A DNA stretch of 14,517 nucleotides, taken from positions 10,176 through 24,692 of the forward strand of contig DIAV01000200.1 in NCBI GenBank assembly GCA_002415895.1, given 5' to 3'. This stretch comes from Anaerolineales bacterium UBA5069 (GTDB taxonomy: Bacteria; Chloroflexota; Anaerolineae; Caldilineales; Caldilineaceae). The position numbers and the translations under genes are program-made. Positions 14,480 to 14,517 of the stretch are shown here, piece after piece. Under the pieces are notes generated by a model. That model did not search any database. It was not told where the DNA came from and saw only the letters and a list, made by a program, of their open reading frames with translations. Each line of letters starts with the position of its first letter. Within the stretch, counting starts at the first letter, position 1.

Positions 14480-14517
14480 CCGTAAACAGCCGTAGCGCGA
14501 GAGTAAAAAAGGAGATG

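Noticed and set aside
14504..14517. AAGGAG followed by ATG at the right edge
   Set aside because: The ATG abuts the GGAG with no spacer, so it is unlikely to be the start; the motif may serve a start codon beyond the window.

Overview
This 14.5 kb window is GC-rich, densely coded bacterial chromosome with twelve convincing protein genes on both strands. No transposase, phage gene, CRISPR array, rRNA or tRNA was seen. The gene mix fits a filamentous or environmental Chloroflexota (Caldilineae/Anaerolineae-like). It includes a cysteine-free TopA with a C-terminal repeat block and a Lys/Ala tail, a DUF4349 lipoprotein, an FG-GAP/UnbV-type secreted protein, a lipoprotein solute-binding protein with an Ala/Pro linker, and many long intergenic palindromes. 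The taxonomic call is inference; no marker gene in the window settles it.

Layout. Positions 1-2995 are on the minus strand: rdgB (dITP/XTP pyrophosphatase), dhaK, dhaL and the start of a three-helix membrane protein that begins at TTG and runs off the left edge. Divergently, a good sigma70-like promoter (3114-3143) drives prs (PRPP synthase). Bactofilin and an orphan amino-acid-type substrate-binding lipoprotein follow, and the latter ends in a clear intrinsic terminator (5867-5902). Then come tpx (thiol peroxidase, plus) converging on a two-CBS-domain protein (minus), a PlsC-like acyltransferase and a DUF4349 lipoprotein (both plus), a secreted FG-GAP/ASPIC-UnbV protein (minus), and topA (plus), which ends just before the right edge.

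How the genes relate. DhaK and DhaL form two thirds of a dihydroxyacetone-kinase-like system. The phosphoryl donor DhaM is absent, and the catalytic Asp of DhaK is replaced by Gly. The other genes are housekeeping (nucleotide-pool cleaning, PRPP, topology, peroxide defence, phospholipid synthesis) or cell envelope functions, with no obvious shared pathway.

The most unusual content is non-coding. Six intergenic gaps carry long inverted repeats: 21 bp perfect at 2.35 kb, composite at 4.3 kb, 33 bp including G-U pairs at 6.55 kb, 32 bp plus outer arms at 8.3 kb, 37 bp perfect at 9.5 kb, and 57 bp at 11.4 kb. They fall between convergent, co-directional and divergent genes alike, so they cannot all be terminators. 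At least two sequence families recur. One is rich in cgcaaag (8.2 and 11.4 kb). The other begins agaacacagat and continues ggcggaaac (8.3 and 9.5 kb), with similar loops. They look like interspersed palindromic, MITE/REP-like elements, one of them nested in another.
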